Shown here: positions 59,574 through 64,000 of the stretch, one piece after another
Layout: the number at the start of each line of letters is the position of its first letter
How positions within the stretch are numbered: position 1 is the first letter of the stretch
Assembly: GCA_004154925.1 (NCBI GenBank)
Contig: QJNS01000190.1
Location: 1-64,000 of the forward strand
Direction of reading: 5' to 3'
DNA from: Monosporascus cannonballus
Taxonomy: Eukaryota; Ascomycota; Sordariomycetes; Xylariales
Length of the DNA stretch: 64,000 nt
Position numbers and translations under genes: made by a program
Notes under the pieces: model-generated
The model's input: only the letters and a program-made list of their open reading frames with translations
What the model was told of the DNA's origin: nothing
Database searches by the model: none

Positions 59574-62500
59574 AGGAGGCTGGAACTCTACGGCTAAGAT
59601 ATTTCGATTATGGTACACTTTTAAAATAACGCATTGCTTTACTAGAAGAACTACTTAGTTCTATGCGAACGATTACCTCATCTTGATCAGGAACCCATTT
59701 TGGAGGTTGTGGCTGCGCCTGCGGCGCAGCAGCCGTAACCAGAGCTATAACTTTTGATCAAGAAGTATCTGTCAGGGGTTTAATATATCAGCTAAATTTC
59801 TTTAAGAATAATACCTATCAAAACAACAAAACCTTCAAAATAAGGCCTAATAACAAATTGTAATTTTTTCGTTCCGTTTGGTATGTTCTTATATAAATTC
59901 GTAAAAATTATTAATATCAACTTTGGCAATATATGTTAATTACGAAACTCCCAGCATTTTAACTTATATAATTTAATGCAAAATTAAAATCTTTATTTTC
60001 TAATATAATAATGGTTTTAATTAGTACGAAATAAAAATTATTATAATAAAAAGATAACTTAAAATTCCAATTAGTACATATTATAACTTTTTATCTCCTT
60101 TAGGCTAGCATAATAACAAAATAACTTTATAAGCCAAAATAATAATATATAAGGCTTAAAATTACCCGTAGTAAACCCCGAAAAATATTTTTTTTGTAAT
60201 TAGTTAAGTACGGGTAATATATTCGAAAATTTAGGATAAATATTTTAAACCTTTAAGCACTTAATTTTTCAAAACAAAACGTTTATTTTTATCTCATGTT
60301 TTTACCGGTTTCTTGCCGATATAAACGTAATTAACCTATATGCCAATATTATGTATACGGCCGATAACCTTATAAAAATTCTGCGCCGTCGGTTTATTCG
60401 CCTTATATTAAACGTTATATTTAATAGGTTAAGCCGTATTTTACGGAAAAAAAATAAATTAATACGGTACATAATCTAATTTTCGAAAAACTTAATATTT
60501 TTTTCGTTATTAAAATAAGTTTTAAAAAATCCTTAATTATTTAAACCTTTTTATTTATAATTAATTTAATTATTATTCAAATTTTATTATGAATTAAATT
60601 AACAAAAGAATAACAAATTTTTATATTAATAATTTAATATTTTGTTTTTATTTTAATATTTGTAAATATAAAAAAACCTATTTTAGAAATGTTCGACTAT
60701 ATAATTGCCGGATAATATAATTATGTTATTTATAGTTTTGAACAAAAATTAAAAACTTAATTGCAGATTATAATATTAAATCTTGTTTTTAAATAACAAT
60801 ATAATCTGGTTATTATTAACAAAATATATTTATTATTAAAATAAAAAAACTTCCGGCTTAAATATGTTAATATCCGTAACCTGTACTTTATTTTTTTTGC
60901 CCATATATATTAATTTGTATATATAATAATTATTGATAATATTATAAAAAATTACGAAATATGGCGGTTTTTATTAAATTAACGGCTTAAGTAAATATGG
61001 TTATAAAGTAAAAATCCGGCATTTTAATATTAATCGTTCCGAAATCGATATTATTATTTTTTTATACTTAAAGGTTAACGTTTAAATTAAAAATATTTAA
61101 ATTTCTAAATAATTAATATATCCGGGTTATTAAATGATATCTTTTTAATTTAATTTAATAATTTACGTTTTATTATTAAAATTATTATTTATGTTAATAA
61201 TAAAGCGAAAATTATGGATATCCATAAATACTTAATTAAGATTATGGTAAATCGGAGATATTTATTAAAAATTATAAATAAAATTATTAAATTTTATAAT
61301 TTTGAAATAACTTACAAAAATTAAATATATGTATATGATAACTTAAAGCAAATAAATAAAATTATTTATATTTTCGTATTTATTATCATTTTTAAATTAA
61401 GTATAAATATTGTAAATATTAATCGAATAATATAATAAGATATACCGTAAAGGTTTTCAATTAAAAGTTTATAATAACGATTTGGTAAAATAATTTACAA
61501 TTATAAGTAATTAAATATAATTAATTATAAATGAACCAAATTATTTGTATTTTATTAAATGTTTAATAAATATAAAGTTAAGTAATTTATTTTAAAAAAA
61601 GCTAAAATAACAAAAATAATTTAGGCCCGGTAAATTAAAAACTGTTTTATTTATAAGAATATAAAGATCGTAATAAAAAGCAATATAACGGATTTAGATA
61701 ATAAAAAGGACGATACGTAATTTAGTACGAATAATCTTAATTAAGATAAAATAATTATTAAATCTTAATTTTAACTTTCGGCCGGTAAAAATATTAACCG
61801 TAAATTTCCGAAATAAAGCAATTTTAATTTGCGGTACCGGATAAAGATAATGCTTTAATAATACGTATTATATAACGGCAAATATGTACGTAAAACTATT
61901 TTAATATATTTAACAAAAAATAAAGCTATTATGCTGGAAAAGGACCGTAATAACTTAATTCCGGCTGGACTTTATTATAATATATATATATTTAATTTTT
62001 TTTTATATACCCGAATTTTGAAATTTAAAATTATTTACATAAAAATAATTAAAAACCAATTTAATAAAGGCAGTTATCTGGGAAATAATAAAGTTTTAAT
62101 ATAAATAACGGGCAAACGAATTATTTTTTATACGGTCGTTTTCCTTTAACCGTAAAAAGGCAAAATAAATATTTATTTTTACTAAGTTTAAACGGTTTTT
62201 ATTTAATACGTTTCCGAATAAATTAAACAAAATTAAAAATCTAAATTTAATTCAAAATATAATTGAATTAATTAAGGCGGTTTCCGGTTTCGATAAATAA
62301 TAATATTAAGATATTTTAAAAAAACCGCTTATTTTTTGTATTATATATAATATACGAAAAAATTATATTTTCGATTTTATAAAAAATATAAATAATTTTC
62401 CGCAAATAACGAAATTCGCTTAATTGGAAATAACGGCGTTATATCTTTATACCATAAACCGATCCATATATATTACGGACTAATAATATGTTTTAAATTT

Positions 62501-64000
62501 GACAAATATCGGAAAAAATTATAAGGCCGTTCCAAATTACGCCCCGTTTTAATTAAAATATACCGTATACAGTTATTCGGTTTAAACTTGTAACTAATAG
62601 TTTAATAATAATCCCAAAAATTTAAATATTAAATTAGCATATAATTTATATGTTTTTGCATTTTGGAATTATAATTTTAATTATAATAACGCCCATATTT
62701 TTATGTATAATTCGTAATACATTAAATAATTTTAATTAGAAACTAATTTCGTTATTGTATTTATAATATCGGCGCAAAATTAATTATTTTTTAAATATTT
62801 TTGATTTTCCAGCCCCGCTTTCTTTACCGTATTTATATTTGCATAATTCGTTTGCTTTTATATCGTTACCAAAGTCGCCGGCGTCGCCAAAACGTAATAA
62901 TTCGCAGCTTAATATTATAAATAATATATCGAAAAAAAAATTAAAATAATAATCTTTATTAAAATTAAGAAAATACGAATTAAAAATAAATAATATTTGT
63001 TAAATAATAATATTAATAACAAATTAAAAAATAATTACGATATTAGGATAAAAATTAAAAAACGAAATTTTGCCGGTTTTAATTAAGGCCGATAACAAAA
63101 AATACATTCGATTTTGGCATAACGTTACGGTCGTAAAACGCGATAATTGTAAATATTTACATAATAGTAATTAAAGCCATTAATATATTATTTACTTATT
63201 AAATTCGTTATTTTATTAATTTTTAATTCGTTAAATTTTATACGGGATATTAATTCGTTTTAATTTGGACTAATTATATGCCGTAATAAATATATAATAA
63301 ATCTTTTTAAGTAGAAAAATTAACGGAATTTTATATTACGTAATTCGAATTATAATATATTGCAATTTATTAACAAATTATCCTTTTAATTTATAACCCT
63401 TAATTTATAACGCCGAATTAAAATCTTTTAAATTCTATTTTCCGGTTTTTTTTCGAACTTATCGCATTAGCTTTTAAAATATGTTTATCTTTTTTAACCC
63501 TTAAAATACTTTAGTTCGGGTCGAATAACTAAGGTAAAAAATCGATTATGCGGGTAAATAAATAATATAAATAATCTTTTGCTCATATTAAAAGAGATAT
63601 TTTTTTATTATTAACATAATTATTTTAACATTTATTTCTTTTTAAATATTAATTGGAAATATTTAAAATTTTAAGTTTACAATAAATCTTTATTAATTAT
63701 GTTTTGTAAGTATATTTTTTTTATTGTTAGGATTAATATCTGTCGGCATACGGTCCTAATCAGTATTTTTCGAAATTGCCCGTATACCTTATTATTATTT
63801 TATTAAAAACTTTAATAATTATTTTTTTTCGAACTAAGGTTTTTTAGTTCCCTTAAGAAAGGTTAACGGCCGGATCTAACTTTTTTTCCCTTATTGCGTT
63901 TTCTCTTTATCGGCGTAATTGGGTCCCTAGCTGGTTCTAAAAATTCCTTTGCATTAAATTCCTACATAGGTATAATAACAATCGGATATTCCGGGTAACT
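59574..64000. other. AT-rich decayed sequence, unidentified
   Basis: After about 130 bp of mixed sequence and a GC-rich hairpin, composition becomes extremely AT-rich with stops in all frames. No LTR, zinc knuckle, integrase or transposase motif is recognised. Short coding-like runs (for example near 61860-61960 and 63060-63130) hint at RIPed coding DNA, different from the chromovirus lineage. Confidence 0.45.
59712..59730. repeat. GC-rich hairpin
   Basis: GCTGCGCC-TGC-GGCGCAGC is a perfect 8-bp stem with a 3-base loop, extended imperfectly by GGTT...AACC. It is striking in AT-rich DNA. It might be a transposon terminus (a Helitron-type 3' hairpin is one possibility), but no partner end is identified. 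Confidence 0.6.

Overview
The window looks like a piece of a filamentous ascomycete (Pezizomycotina) chromosome. The evidence is short GT-AG introns (48-121 bp), a HET-domain gene, a fungal P450, an ELYS-like nucleoporin, chromodomain Ty3/gypsy retrotransposons, and pervasive CpA-to-TpA damage typical of repeat-induced point mutation (RIP). No species is named because nothing here fixes one.\n\nThe window has two compartments. Bases 1 to about 13,450 have balanced composition and hold the real genes. These are an ELYS-like nuclear pore gene (641-1643, +), an unrecognised ORF (3326-3917, +), a decayed HET-domain gene (4162-5599, -), a LINE remnant with CCHC knuckles (5700-6240, -), a broken glycine-rich ORF (6408-6836, -), an apparently intact four-exon cytochrome P450 (8399-10349, +) and a three-exon DJ-1/PfpI-like gene (10827-11631, -) that converges on the P450. 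From about 13.5 kb to the end the DNA is strongly AT-rich and essentially all decayed mobile elements.\n\nThe AT-rich block can be resolved into one chromovirus-like Ty3/gypsy lineage plus two smaller LTR families, mostly bounded by 5-bp target duplications. Element A (14337-21910, -, TSD TTAAG) carries two later solo LTRs. Element B (25453-32344, +, TSD AATTA) is uninterrupted. Element D (34202-59573, -) is the oldest layer of a nest. Into it went element C (34894-42494, -, TSD TTTAT), two solo LTRs (43160-43528 and 46221-46594) and element E (46852-57226, -). Element E in turn carries a 5'-truncated element F (49003-54360, +). Gag, protease, RT, RNase H, integrase and chromodomain can be traced in several copies, but every pol is riddled with stops. 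No autonomous copy is present.\n\nThe most interesting signal is a second ORF on the strand opposite to gag-pol, between the chromodomain and the 3' LTR. It has six positions with exactly the spacing of a fungal Zn(II)2Cys6 cluster (C-x2-C-x6-C-x8-C-x2-C-x6-C), followed by a charged, coiled-coil-like stretch. In five copies the six positions are always Cys or Tyr, and Tyr is what RIP makes of a Cys codon. The LTRs of this lineage also share their R-U5 half while the U3 half is swapped for different sets of short iterated motifs. The last 4.4 kb (59574-64000) is AT-rich and could not be identified.
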